Of a DNA stretch of 64,000 nucleotides, positions 12,135 to 23,784 are shown piece by piece. Position numbers and translations under genes: made by a program. Each line of letters begins with the position of its first letter. Within the stretch, counting starts at the first letter, position 1. Location: the NCBI RefSeq assembly GCF_040712315.1, contig NC_134014.1, forward strand, positions 10,572,244-10,636,243, in the 5' to 3' direction. This DNA comes from Castanea sativa. Taxonomy: Eukaryota > Streptophyta > Magnoliopsida > Fagales > Fagaceae. A model generated the notes under the pieces. The model did no database searches and was not told the DNA's origin. It was given only the letters and a program-made list of their open reading frames with translations.

Positions 12135-12288
12135 CCACCACACACCCTTAGTACGATAGTCACTCCACAAATATAAGTGCTTGTGGAGTGTGGGAAGTAA
12201 GGGCCGGGGTTCAAGTCTCCAAGAGGGAGACTCACACACATACACTTAGATTATGCTAGAGTAAAATTCTATCTTGTATAAAAAAAAA
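12135..12288 (+). mobile_element. tRNA-derived SINE nested in the Helitron
   Basis: About 154 bp, with direct repeats AAATGTAACCTCTA at 12,121-12,134 and 12,289-12,302. It contains a B-box-like GGTTCAAGTCTCC, the shared 3' part (TTAGATTATGCTAGAGTA... CTTGTATA) and an A tail. It is the plus-strand counterpart of the copy at 7234. As it lies within the Helitron, it arrived after the Helitron's sequence was assembled. Confidence 0.85.
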
Positions 12289-14107
12289 AAATGTAACCTC
12301 TAAAATGATAGAAGCTAATACAACCTTTTGAGCTCCACGTTTCAAAAATTGTTTTCTTTAGTAGAAGGGCACTTCTATTCATAATCCACTCAAACTATTT
12401 TTGCTAATCTATAACAATTACGAAAACTAAGGAGAACATATTCAATAATAATATAAGGTAAAATTCCAATGTATAAATACAAAGAAACAATATTTTAATA
12501 TCTTTTGGAAGAAACACTCTAAATTAAATCTATGATAAGTTGAAAACCACAAAAGAACCTAAAACAAAATTGGCAAAGAAAAATAAATTCATATTTTTTC
12601 GCTACCAAGTTACACTTTGCTCAATCTTTTGTAGTCTGAATTCTAAGAATGCATCTTATAATCCTAGCCACCAAATCTCCTCCATGGAAGTTTCAAGTGT
12701 GTAATGGTCATAAGTACTATAGTGTCAAGAAATGTTTTACTAAATTGATGTCCAAAGTTGAAGCACATACATGCTGGAGGAATTGCTTCTAAAATTTCAT
12801 CTTTAGCAAACTTAAACACATCAAGTAGTTTGTATATTTTCTGTTTTCTTAACTTTTTACATCAAAGAACAAAGGTAAAATTCCTTCTTTTCACCAAGTA
12901 TAGACATTTCCTTCACTTCAGATAGACTATTATTTCTGGTTTAATTTTTTGGTTCTTTTTTTTAGGCAGGGGAAAAAACTTCTTAGCTTACACCATGTCC
13001 TCCTTTCTTTAGTTTATTTCTTCCTTTTTGACCCCTTCCCACAAAAAATAAAAAATTTAGAATGCACAGGAGAAAGAAGAACACATATCCATTTCTGAAC
13101 AAACAACATTAAAAAGAAATTTCTCAGGTGGTACAAACTACTTTCTATTCTTCCCAAATAGCACTTAAATTAACATATCCAGAAATTGGGTTTTATTAAA
13201 TACTCCAGAAAATGTAAATAAAAAAAATTCAAAACTCATTCAATAATTAATTATTTTCATTCATATACCAAAGCAACAATACCTAAATCACCTTCTAAAA
13301 TATATGCCTTTTCCTGTTCTTCATGTGCAAAATTCCAGCAACGCAAAATAACTACCAGAAATAATAACTTCAGACCGTAACATCAATAGAAAGAGGGTAA
13401 ACCCATAACTATACAGTCTAAACTTTCAGATTTTAAACTATCCAAGTTGAAATTTGGCATATTCATGAATTATTAAGTTTCATACTTGACAGGGAAAACT
13501 AAGCAAATCTGAATTTCAACAAAAAGTAAAAGGGTAAGAAGGTTTTTTAAAATGGCAGGAAATAATCATACAACCATATTAAATAAATAATCCCTTGATA
13601 TGACGTAACACAGTTTTTTAACAAAATCTTTGCTATTTCTTTGTTTGTTCCTACTTCCAATTACACTTTGAAAAAAAATTGTCAATATGTCTACACTCTA
13701 AGCTTGGGCAATACTCTCAATGCTATCAAAACAAAACAAAAAAGTAGAGATGTTAATTTGAAACCAAAGTATGCAAATTAAAATAGTAAACCTATCTATT
13801 TTTCAATAGGGGTGAAAGAAGAACCCTAGACAATTTGGCAGGGGAAATTTTTTTTAAAAAAATATATAGACGGCTTTAAATTCATTTTTGAATTGTAAAA
13901 AAGCCTCCCTACAGAAAATTTTAAAACGTTGCAATTACCTACATGAATAAATATGCGTTTTTCTAAGCGCCAATGAGAAGTTCCATATGATATGTCATAA
14001 CAGTGTTAATTGAGTTCCTACAACTTAATAGCATAGTCTTTGGTTTGTTTTTAATGTAAAATGCATTTAACAAACTATTAAAAAGGTCATACCCATTGTC
14101 TGAAGTT

Positions 14108-14204
14108 AATACCTGATTCTTCAAAAGAATGATAGATTGAACAAAGTGAAAAGCATCCCCCAAAGAGATCCACGTTGCTTCTTCTAAAAGACCTAGAAAA
14201 AAAA
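14108..14204 (-). pseudogene. Exon-like gene fragment inside the Helitron (middle exon)
   Basis: The minus strand shows a T run with TCTAG acceptor, then an open segment including EEATWISLGDAFHFVQSI, followed by a GTATTAAC donor-like site. It is bordered like an exon and lies in the same orientation as the other fragments. Parent gene not recognised. Confidence 0.35.
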
Positions 14205-14329
14205 AACCCAATAATCTATTGCTCTGTTTTGTTCTTTAAAGTATCCAAAAGAGACTGGAACTCACTTAAGGACTTTCATTCCATTCATCTGAGTTTTAAC
14301 CGGACACAATAAATAGATGCCCACACATC

Positions 14330-14562
14330 AATTTAACCAAATACCCAAAAAAAAAAAAAAAAAATAATAACTCAGACACCTTAATCAGAAATATAACCAA
14401 AAAGTCAAATTAAAAAAAATCCAACCAAATTATTAAAACCTGATCTAATTTAACCAAATACCAAAAAAAAATCTAACTCAGACACCTTAATCACAAATAT
14501 AACCCAAAAAGTCAAATAAAAAACAATCCAGCAAAATTATAAAAACCTGATCTAATTTAATG
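14330..14562. repeat. Tandem duplication of about 115 bp inside the Helitron
   Basis: The series AATTTAACCAAATACC, A run, AACTCAGACACCTTAATCA, AAATATAACC, AAAGTCAAAT, AACCTGATCTAATTTAA occurs twice in succession with small differences. Confidence 0.8.
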
Positions 14563-14594
14563 TATAAACTGAAAAGCAAAGAGAAAAACTAACC

Positions 14595-15210
14595 GGTAGC
14601 AGTTCCGGAAGGATGGTAGACGTTGGGAGGAAGTAGGCCTTTATGTGAATTCTAATCTTGAGAGAAATTGAGACAGACCGAATCTCTCTCTCTCTCTATT
14701 ATTCTCTTTCTCGGTTCTCCTTGTATTTCTGCAACGTATCTCTCTCTCAACCGTATTTTGGCAGAAAAACCTAAAATAAGTATCAATGCAACATTCAATT
14801 CTATACTTATTTAATCCCAAAGATTTCGTTAAGATTAGAAACAGAAGTACCCAAACTAAAATCAATATTTTTAGTGATTTCTGTAATCTAAAAAAACAAA
14901 AAACAAAAAACAAAACAAAAGCAAATATCTAAAATTGAGAAAACAAACATTTTGATAGAGAATCCAAAACCCATAACAAAAACGAATCAAATCTAAACCT
15001 ACTGAACAAAAAAAATCAATTAAAAGTAAATGTACCATTGTCGATGTCGGTTCTCGTCCGATTGTACGAATCCGGAAAGTGGAACCGGACGGTGGTGGGG
15101 AAACATGGAGTGAAGGGGATTGTTTTTGCTGTTCGGTGTATGGTTCCAACGAAATCTGCTCTCTTTCCCCGCACAATGGACGGCAATATCTACGTCTCGA
15201 AGCCATGGGC
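14595..15210 (-). pseudogene. Exon-like fragments inside the Helitron (5' part)
   Basis: Two GC-richer islands (about 14,595-14,640 and 15,035-15,210) stand out from AT-rich surroundings and end at GT-type donors on the minus strand. The larger can be read on the minus strand from an ATG at 15,206 and is open on the plus strand as well, so the coding frame is uncertain. They may be the 5' exons of the same captured gene as the fragments at 14.1 and 11.9 kb. Identity unknown. Confidence 0.3.
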
Positions 15211-15302
15211 CAAACTAATCAAAGCCTGGAATGGTTTTTTTTGAACAGAGGTTTTTTTTTTTTATCAGATTGAACGGGGGCTTAGTGACAGGAGAACGGC
15301 CT

Positions 15303-15308
15303 CATCGC

Positions 15309-15361
<53 letters not shown>
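15303..15361. repeat. (CT)n microsatellite
   Basis: About 59 bases of almost pure CT dinucleotide near the right end of the Helitron. Confidence 0.95.
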
Positions 15362-15364
<3 letters not shown>

Positions 15365-15728
15365 TTTTATCGCAGTATTGGTAGGTGACTTATTTTAGAG
15401 AGGGAAGATATCAAGCGTAATCTGATGAAAGGAGACGGCTAGGGTTTTTTTAACTGCAATGCTTTTTCTTTTTCTTTTTTTAACTGGGCTTTATTTTTAA
15501 TCTACACCTTTTTTTTATTTTTATTGCAAACGTGGCATTTTTTTTTTTAATTGCAGATGTGGCAGGGTTTAAAAAGCCAAGCATTGTAACGTACGACTAT
15601 TTTTTAAAAAACTGTATACGTGTCTAAATTTTAAATAGGCAGTTATCCTATTTGTCAACACGTCCTTAAATATAGGAACCAACTTTCTCTTAGTTTCGTC
15701 TATTATATATATATATATATATATATAG

Positions 15729-17399
15729 ATGTCTGAGGTAGTCCTTTCTTCGTCTAGTAATAGTGATGACAAAGCTATAGACGAGTATTATGACCCTAGT
15801 AGTTTCAGTGGGTCTAGTGATAGTAGTAGTGATTGTAATAGCAGTAGTGAGAGAAACACTACAGACAAGTATACGTCCGGCGTTCCTGGGATTCCCTTAG
15901 AGGTATTTTAGGAAAGCCTTAGGACGAGGGCTGAGTCCAGGTCTAAGGCTGGCACAAGTGCTCCCTCATCTTCTGGTCAAGACGAGGAAGAGGTAGTTTA
16001 TAGTTGCGCTGTTGGGGTTGCCTCTAAGACAGATGAGAGAAAATTAGGTATCCTTAAGACTTGGTACTAAATTCTTGAGGACTTGAATCCCAGGGTACCT
16101 GTGCGTGACGAATGGTGTTGTCAACCCCGTTTTGGCGTTGGCATTTATGAGGCTTACCTCTTGGGGGGTTTGAGGTTGCCCCTTAATGCTTTTGCCAGGG
16201 AGCTGCTTTCTAGGTTAGGTTTAGGTATATGCTAGTTTAACCCCAATGCATGGAGGCTAATTGTCGCTATGCAAGTTTTATGGAGGAAGGTGTTTGAGGG
16301 GGATCGTCCTTTTACTGTGGACGAGTTCCTCTTTTGCTATAAGCCCTCTGAGATTAACCAATCCCTTGGCTTTTATCAGTTCACAGCTAGAGAGAGAGAT
16401 TATAGGCTGATAAAATCCTTAGTCACTTCAGATAGGAAATGGAAGACGGAGTTCTGCTTCGTCTCTAGCTTTTGGGCTGGACGTCCTATTGAGGTTGACA
16501 GGGATCCATTCCCTCCCTACATAGGAGATTTAGGGAATCTTCCAAGTAGACGCAAGGATAAGAGGGCCAAGCATAGGTCATCAAAGGCTAAGGTCGCCCA
16601 AACCCGAGATGACCAGACCAATCCTTTCCTCGTCCCCCAGGGTCATTCCATCCAAATCTTGGATGTTGATTTTGAGCCTAAGGATCCCTCGTCCATGCAA
16701 ATCTCGTCCAAAGTCGCCCCTCCTTCTTTGTCTCAACCTTCTCAACAAGTACCTCAAAACCTCCTTTCCAATAAGGACTTGGCTTGGGAAAGGTTTGAGA
16801 AGGTTGTGACGGACGAGGATATAACAGCATGCTATGACATGTCTTTAAAGGACTTTGAGCACTCTGGAGTGCATGACCTCTTTAAGGTATGTACTCTTAA
16901 TGTATATGTATATCTCGTCTTATTGTCAATACACGTATATGTTGTAATGAAATTTTAACTTGTGCAGGCAATGTCTAAGTTTATCGCTGCGTCTAAGCAG
17001 GCAACCCAATTGGACAAGACGAGGATCCTGCTGGAGAAGATGGTCCAAAAGGGGAAGGACGAGTCTAAAAGGTGGGCTCAAGTGGCTGCCAAGGCTAAGG
17101 AGGATGCAAAGAAGCTGAAAAGCAATGTCGAGGAGTTGAAGACAAACGTCAAAGAGAAAGACACTCGTCTTGAACTCCACCAGAGGAAGAATGACATGCT
17201 CAGCGCCCTTCTTGCAAAGGCTAAGGAAGACGCAGTTGTAGAGTTTCAGGCGTCCAAACAATTCATTGATCTACTGGACACCAACTATGCAGCTGGGTTT
17301 GAAGATCTCAGGATGGAGGCAATGGAGAAGTTCCCTGAGATTGACTTCAACCTCGTTAAACTTAACCTTGGTGGAGCTGCTTCAAGTTCCCTCCACTAG
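15729..17399 (+). pseudogene. Spliced antisense ORF of the Tat element (Transposase_28-like protein), with stops
   Basis: A plus-strand gene lying opposite to gag-pol between integrase and the 3' LTR. Exon 1 is 15,729-16,886; a GT-AG intron (16,887-16,967, 81 bases) joins exon 2 (16,968-17,399) in phase, giving about 529 codons. It starts with a serine/aspartate-rich leader, then a block around YEAYLLGGLRLPLNAFAREL and RDPFPPYIGDLGNLP that resembles the putative gypsy-type transposon domain (Pfam Transposase_28, recalled). It ends in a Lys/Glu-rich coiled coil in exon 2. Three in-frame stops (15,909 TAG, 16,068 TAA, 16,233 TAG) are each one C-to-T change from a Gln codon. Such extra ORFs are known in Tat elements; their role is unclear. 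The Helitron has cut this gene from its TATA box. Confidence 0.75.
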
Positions 17400-18491
17400 A
17401 CGAGCTCAGAGGACGTCAATATTGAGGACAATGCCTCTACAAAGCCAGCTCAGGACAACCCTAATGCTGATGCTCCTCCTGCCTGAAGACGAGATTTTTG
17501 ATGTTTAATTATTCAAAGTATTTTTTTTGTTTATCTTTGTTTTGGTCTACTGTTTTTAGGACATTTTTTAAGATGTATTTGAGTACAATTATCTCGTCCA
17601 GAGTGTTCTGGATGAGTTTATTAACAATTGCCTTTTAAGGCCTACTTTGTGAGGGTTTTTGGACGACGATCGTCTACCCTTGTTTTAAATTTCGATGAAT
17701 ATATACTTTTATCCAGTATTGAATTTTATTGTATGGACGAATTTATGCTCTGTTTTCACCATTAGATGTTATTGGCTTTTAAACAGTGAGCATTCTAAGT
17801 GTTGTATGGTCGTCCATGAACTTTTCTTATGGACGATCTACTTATGTATGGACGTCTTTGTTAACCATTTTAATTTTTCTAAGTGTAACTCGTCTCAGAA
17901 ATGGCAATGATGATCATGCGTCCTTTTCCTCGTCCATGGGCTAGACAGTTGGCATTCGTCTTTTGTCTAGACGTTGTTAGTGTTTTGCCTCGTCCTAGAA
18001 CATCTGAGCGTCTTGGCCAGATGCTTGTCCATGGACTAGCTTCACTGTATGCCTTTTATGCCTTAGTTTATTTTTTTTCTTTACTTTATCCTCATCTTGT
18101 GGAAAGCTTATGAACATTACATCCCTGCGCCCAGAGATTTTCATTCGTTTTAGGGTTTTGCCCCCCCCTTGTAGGTATTATTATGGGAGTTAGATTTGTG
18201 CATAAAATACACTAAAAATCTAAACCATATTGTTATATGAACATTGTCCACAAATATGGCACACGCTTAGAAGCTAGTGCCTTAAGAAAATACTTAAGGA
18301 AATACATAACCTCGTCTTTCACGAACTTGTCTGTAGACGGTGCAAAAGTTTAAGAACTAGTGCACTTTTTATTCTTAATACACATCATAGTAGTAATAGA
18401 AACACAACAGTAAATATTAGTAAACACCATAGCTGTGACCTTGTCCATATTTGTAACCTCGTCCTTGGTGAATCTCGTCCAAGCTCATTAC
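17400..18491. other. Spacer between antisense ORF and pol 3' end
   Basis: Probably the convergent 3' untranslated sequence of the antisense ORF and of pol. It is rich in CGTC/GACGA words. Short ORFs at 17,695-18,113 show no domain. Confidence 0.5.
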
Positions 18492-19783
18492 TAATAGTAC
18501 CTCCTCAGATGCTCCACGTTCCATGGATGCTCTAACTTTCGTCCGTCCAGAGCTTCTAAGTAGTACGACCCCTGCCTTTTGCAGTTGATTACCCTATAGG
18601 GTCCTTCTCAATTAGGTCCCAATTTTCCATGAGCTAGATTCTTAGTTGCCAAGGAGACTCTTTTGAGAACGAGGTCCCCAATACTGAAGTGTCTGGGTTT
18701 CACCATGGCATCGTGCTGCCTAGCCATAAGATTCTTGTATCTTGCTGTCCTTTGCTCTGCATCCATTCTTACCTCGTCAATGAGATCGAGGTCAAGATGA
18801 AGTTGTTCCTCATTTTTTCTCTCCTAATACTTCATCACTCGATGGTTAGCCATATGAACTTCCGCCTATATGACGGCTTCACTTCTATAGGCTAGTTTGA
18901 AGGGGGTTTCTCCTGTCGGGGCTCTCACAGTCGTCCTATAGGCCCAAAGAACACCTAGTAACTCGTCTGGCCATATCCCCTTTGTCCCCTCGAGCCGAGT
19001 CTTGATGATTTTCAGTAGGGATCGGTTCGCTACTTCTGCTTGTCCATTCGCCTATGGGTGGGAGGGTGAGGAATAGTGATTCTTGATTCCAAAATGTTCG
19101 TAAAAGTCCCTGAAGGGCATATTGTCGAACTGACATCCGTTATCTGATACTAGTACCCTGGGTACTCCGAACCTACATAGTATATTCTTCCAAACAAAAT
19201 TTTTGACATTTTGCTGAGTGATTTTTGCAAGAGGTTCAGCCTCCACCCACTTTGTAAAGTAATCAATCCCTCCTACCAAAAACTTCATTTGTTTGGTTCC
19301 CATGGGAAAAGGACGTAGGATATCCAGTCTCCACTATACAAAGGGCCATGGGGCCATCATTGGGGTCTGGTACTCTGACGGCTGTCTAGGGACGTTGCTA
19401 TAGCGCTAACACTGGTCACACACCTTGACATAGGCCTTGGCATCTGCCTGCATTGTAGGCCAATAGTAGCCTGCACAGATGACCTTATGGACAAGCGATC
19501 TTGCTCCTGAATGATTTTCGCATGCTCATTCGTGAACTTCCCTCAAAACATAGTTTGACTCGGCCGGAGCTAAGCACCTTAGGTAAGGTTGGGAAAAGCC
19601 TTGCTTGTACAGCACTTCGTTTATGACGATGTATTTGGCTGCCCTGACCTTCAACTTCCTAGCTTCGTCCTTGTCTTCTAGAAGCCTTCCTTCTTTGAGA
19701 TAGGTTACAATTAGACTCATCCAATTTTCTCCCCCTCCTATCTGTTGTATGTCCGGAAGGTCTATGCTTGGCATATAGTGAAC
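18492..19783 (-). pseudogene. Tat pol: integrase domain with stops
   Basis: In gag-pol frame. The zinc-binding half has the His...CDQC pattern; the catalytic core shows GGIDYFTKWVEAEPLAKIT and LVSDNGCQFDN (the two Asp) and GQAEVANRSLLKIIK (the Glu). The C-terminal part shows a GPY-type module (EGPYRV), ending at a TAG at 18,492-18,494 after HLRRYY. In-frame stops lie at 19,526, 19,406, 19,052, 18,866, 18,824 and 18,608. The integrase would insert the cDNA copy into the host genome; this copy cannot. Confidence 0.9.
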
Positions 19784-20320
19784 TTAGTCGTACTCGTCTG
19801 TAACTCCTCCAGTTGAAGCTGTTTTTGCCAAGGCGTCTGCTTCCATATTTTCCTCCTTAGGGAGTTGAATAAAACTTACCTCTGAAAACTTTCGTGTAAG
19901 TCGTTTCACTTTGCTGAGGTATTTTTTCATCCGATCTTCCTTGGCATCACACATTCCATTCACTTGGTTGATGACTAGCTGAGAATCTCCTTTGATTATT
20001 ATCGACTCCGCCCCCAGAGACTTAGCCAATTCCAGCCCTTTGAGTAAAGCTTCGTACTCAGCCTCATTGTTGGTGGTTTGGTACTGTAGACGGGTCGCAT
20101 ATTCCAGCCTATCACCCTCTGGGGACTTGAGTATGACTCCAATTCCTCCCGCATATAGTTTGGATGATCCGTCTACATTGATAACCCACCTTTCGACTCC
20201 CTCGTCTTTGTCCAGCTCGTCCTGGCTGGGGGTGAAGTCTGCAATGAAATCTGCTAATGCCTGCGCTTTTATTGCGCTCCTTAGAAGGTATCTGACATTA
20301 AACTCGCTAAGTTCTACAGC
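19784..20320 (-). pseudogene. Tat pol: second (archaeal-type) RNase H
   Basis: A second ribonuclease H following the normal Ty3 RNase H in the same frame. Acidic residues are visible in NVDGSS, NNEAEYEALLKGLELAKSL and KGDSQLVINQVNG, with a C-terminal ENMEADALAK. Dual RNase H is a recognised mark of plant Tat elements. The domain is bounded by a TAG at 20,321 and a TAA at 19,784. Confidence 0.88.
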
Positions 20321-21439
20321 CTACTGTATTAATCGTCCAGCGGCTTCCAACTTGCTCATTGCCTTCTTTATGGGATGATCCGTTAGGACGTTGATAATAT
20401 AAGCTTGGAAATAATGCCTCAGCTTCCTAGAAGCCGTAATCAAGGAAAAAGCTAGTTTCTCCATCATCGGGTATCGTCCTTCCGCTCTTCTCATCGCGCG
20501 GCTTATGTAATAAACTGGTTTCTGGATTCTCCCTTCTTCTCTGACCAACTCCGAGCTTACTGCTTGTGGGGACACCGCTAAATACAAATACAGTTCTTCT
20601 CCAGGTACAGATGGACTCAGCAACGGCGCTGTCATGAGGTATGTCTTCAAGTCTTGGAAGGCCTTTTGACACTCGTCCGTCCACTCAAATGCCTTCCTGA
20701 GGATTTTAAAGAATGGCAAACACTTGTCAGTAGCTTTCGACACAAACCTATTAAGGGCGGCAACTCGTCCGGTAAGAGACTGAACTTCCTTGATATTTTT
20801 CGGTGGTTCCATATTCAGTATCACCTGGATTTTGTCCAGATTTGCTTCAATTCCTCTATGCGAAACCATGAACCCCAAAAACTTCCCTGATAAAACTCCG
20901 AAAGCGCATTTGCTTGGATTTAATTTCATGTTATATAGCCGAAGTGTATCAAAAGTCTCTTGAAGGTCGTCCAGATGATTTCCCTCGTCCAGGCTCTTTA
21001 CCAGCATATCATCCACATAAACCTCCACATTACGCCCGATTTGAAGATGGAACATGTGGTTAACCAGTCTTTGGTAAGTTGCCCCTGCGTTCTTCAGACC
21101 GAAGGGCATTACTTTGTAGCAAAACAACCCTTGGCTAGTAATGAATGAGGTCTTTTCTTGATCTGCCTCGTCCATCTTTATCTGGTTGTAGCCTAAAAAG
21201 GCATCCATGAAACTCAGCAACTTGTGACCTGCCGTCGAGTCCACCAGCTGGTCAATGCATGGCAATGGATAACTGTCCTTGGGACAAGCCTTGTTTAAGT
21301 GAGTAAAATTCACGCACATTCGCCACTTGCCGTTGGCCTTCTTCACCGTGACTACGTTCGCTAACCAGTTCGGATAATAAACTTTTCGGATGAACTCCGC
21401 AGTAATCAACTTCTGGACTTCTTGTTTCATGGCATTGTC
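20321..21439 (-). pseudogene. Tat pol: reverse transcriptase and Ty3-type RNase H
   Basis: An uninterrupted 369-codon stretch. RT motifs include NGKWRMCVNFTHLNKACPKD, SYPLPCIDQLVD, MPFGLKNAGATYQRLVN and the catalytic YVDDMLVKS. The connection (GFMVSHRGIEANLDKI) and the gypsy RNase H (QKPVYYISRAM, EKLAFSLITASRKLRHYF) follow. It copies element RNA into DNA in the virus-like particle. The YVDD active site is intact, but stops on both sides (21,440 TGA, 20,321 TAG) isolate it. Confidence 0.95.
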
Positions 21440-22402
21440 TCACTCTGGAGCAAAAACCCTCTTCTTCTGACGCACTGGTTTGGAGTAGGGACATACATTC
21501 AGACGGTGAGTAATGACACTTGGATCGATACCCGACATGTCCTCATGACTCCATGCAAAGACATTAAGGCTTTTCTTCAAAAACTGGACCAGAGCATGCT
21601 TTGCCCCTTCTTCCATGTTCGCTCCAATTCTAGTGAACTTCTCTGGCCTGCTCTCGTCCAAAGGGACGTCTTCTAACACCTCAGTAGGTTCCGCTGTGAT
21701 CCTTCTCTCGTCTATACTCATTGCTTGCATATGCTCGTCCGTCGCCAGCATGGCTAGGTAGCACTCTCTGGCGGCCAACTGATCTCCTTGTACTTGGCCC
21801 ACTCCGTGCTTGGTCGGGAATTTGATGGACAAGTGGTAGGTAGAGGTTACCGCCTTCTAACTATTCAGAGTCGATCTTCCAATAATAGCATTATATGACG
21901 ATGCACAATTAACAACAAGGAAATTTACCTCTTTGATTATCTGTTGTAGATACGCTCCAACCACCACTGGTAATGTGATGGTGCCCACTGGTTGCACCTT
22001 CATTCCTCTGAATCCCACCAATGGCGAATTCACTAGTCGAAGCTGATTTTGTCCTACCCTCATTTGCTGGAAGGCGAGGTAATACAAAATGTCCGCAGAA
22101 CTGCCATTGTCTATCAACACCCTCCTGGTCATGTAGTTAGCTATGAGTAGGGTGATGACTATCGCGTCATCATGTGGGTGGTGAAGTCGTCCTGCGTCCT
22201 CGTCTATGAACGTAATGGCCTGCTCATCTGCTTCCCTCGTCCTGGGAGGTCGTCCAGACAATTGGACGTTCTGCACCACCTTCAGGTATGTCTTCCTCGA
22301 CTTGGATGACTACGCTGTCGAGGTTCCTCCGATGATTACTCTTATCTCTCCTAGTGGGGGTCGTGATGACTCTTCCACCTTAGCCTTCAGTTTCTCGTCT
22401 CT
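21440..22402 (-). pseudogene. Tat pol: aspartic protease region and RT leader, with stops
   Basis: The retroviral-type aspartic protease motif is visible (VLIDNGSSADILYYLAFQQM), followed by the flap/hydrophobic part ending YNAIIGRSTLNS. The linker to RT contains FLKKSLNVFAWSHEDMSGID, typical of Ty3 pol. Stops at 22,310, 21,857 and 21,440 interrupt it, all in the frame of gag and RT. Confidence 0.88.
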
Positions 22403-23719
22403 CTAGTCTCGTGCAAGGAAATTCCTTAACTTTCCTTGTCTGATGAGATTCTCTATCTGTTGCTTCAAATCAAAGCATTTGTCCGTGTCATGCCCGTGGT
22501 CTCTGTGAAAGCGGCAATACTTGTTCCTATTGCGCTTGTTAGGATCTTCTTTCATTTTATCCGGCCACTTCAAGGACGGATCATTCTTGATCTGTATAAG
22601 TACCTGCTCTAGTGCCATATTCAGGGGTGTGTATTGCTGATTTCTCGTTGAGGAACTTGTCTTCTTACCATCCTTGTCTTTTTTCTCTTTTGCCCGTGCC
22701 TTCTTTGGACGAGGACCCTGGTCTGAGTAACACTGGTGACCTGCTTCCGAGCGCTCTACTCTCTTTCTCTTCTTGGCTATGATAGTATCCTCAGCATTCA
22801 TGAAATTCTAGGCCGAATGGACGAGTTCGGCCATAGTTTGTGGTTCCTGCTTATAGAGCTTATGGATGAACAAGTCAGAATTAACCCCATTATGAAAGGC
22901 GGCCAATAATAATTTGTTGTCCACTTCATCCACTGTCAAGGCTTCTCTATTAAATCGGGTAATGAAAGACCGTAAACTTTCGTTTTCCCCTTGCTCTATA
23001 GTTAGCAAACTATAAGAGGAATGCTTGTGGCGTTGCCCTCTAATGAAATTATTGACGAACAACTTACTCAAATCTTCAAATGATCCCACCGAGTTTGGGG
23101 GTATTTTGTTGAACCACACCCGCGCTGGTCCCTTAAGTGTGGTAGGGAATGCTCTGCACATAATCTCGTCCGGGACCCCTTGAAGGTGCATGGTCGTCTT
23201 GAAAGTAGCAATGCGATCACACGGGTCATGATTTCCATCATACAAATCCAAGGAAGGCATTTTGAATTTTGGAGGTAGGAGGTGACTGTTGATGGAAGCC
23301 GTGAAAGGGGAGTCCGTTCGGTGAACTAAATCATCCACTGGGTTCGTCCGCCTCATGTTCTCCCTCATCTCATCCATGGCTTTTCTCATCTGGTCCATCT
23401 CCCTCTCCAAGTGTGGCACTCTTCTTGAAGCAGTACCCCTTGTCTGATTTTTGGACTCAACATTTTCTCCTCCACCTTCCTGACTCTAGGCTCATCCTTC
23501 TGCGTGCCCATCATGGCGCTGCCTCCTTAGATTGATCTCTCTGTTCAACTCCTGATTCTGACGAGTCAACTCTGCCATAGCGGCAGCCATGGATTGTATA
23601 TGTTGAATAGAAGGCGGTTGCATGATAGGCGCTGATTGACGATCGCGAAGGGGATTATTAGAAGCATCCCTACTCTCCTGGTGGCTTGGGCTGGTAGCCC
23701 TTGATCTTGTTCGAACCAT
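22403..23719 (-). pseudogene. Tat gag with zinc-knuckle-like motif, interrupted by stops
   Basis: Starts MVRTRSRATSPSHQESRD at 23,719, the first ATG after the PBS. The central part has the retrotransposon gag core (FPTTLKGPARVWFNKIPP, RFNREALTVDEVDNKLLLAA). Near the C-terminus is CRFHRDHGHDTDKCFDLKQQ, the CCHH/CCHC-like knuckle typical of this lineage. Stops are at 23,492, 23,486, 22,808 and 22,403. Gag would form the particle that packages element RNA. Confidence 0.92.
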
Positions 23720-23784
23720 TCAGCCTTTTGTCTGGGAAAGGCTAATCGTTGAAAATAGAACAGATAATCGAATGAAAAGAACAG

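Larger units (their letters stand above)
11608..15729 (-). mobile_element. Helitron, 4.1 kb, inserted in the Tat element
   Basis: On the minus strand the element begins TCTATATATATA (plus 15,729 downward) and ends CATTGCACGGGTTAAATGCTAG (plus 11,608). That is a 5' TC, a short degenerate hairpin and the terminal CTAG of Helitrons. The host bases are A on one side (11,607) and T on the other (15,730), the A^T target of Helitrons, and there is no target duplication. The 3' terminus resembles the one at 60,661-60,685. No Rep/helicase ORF was found, so it is non-autonomous. It contains exon-like fragments on its own strand, a CT repeat, a tandem duplication and a nested SINE. Confidence 0.72.

Noticed and set aside
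19992..20378. 128-codon plus-strand ORF within pol
   Set aside because: Antisense shadow of the second RNase H region; no domain of its own.
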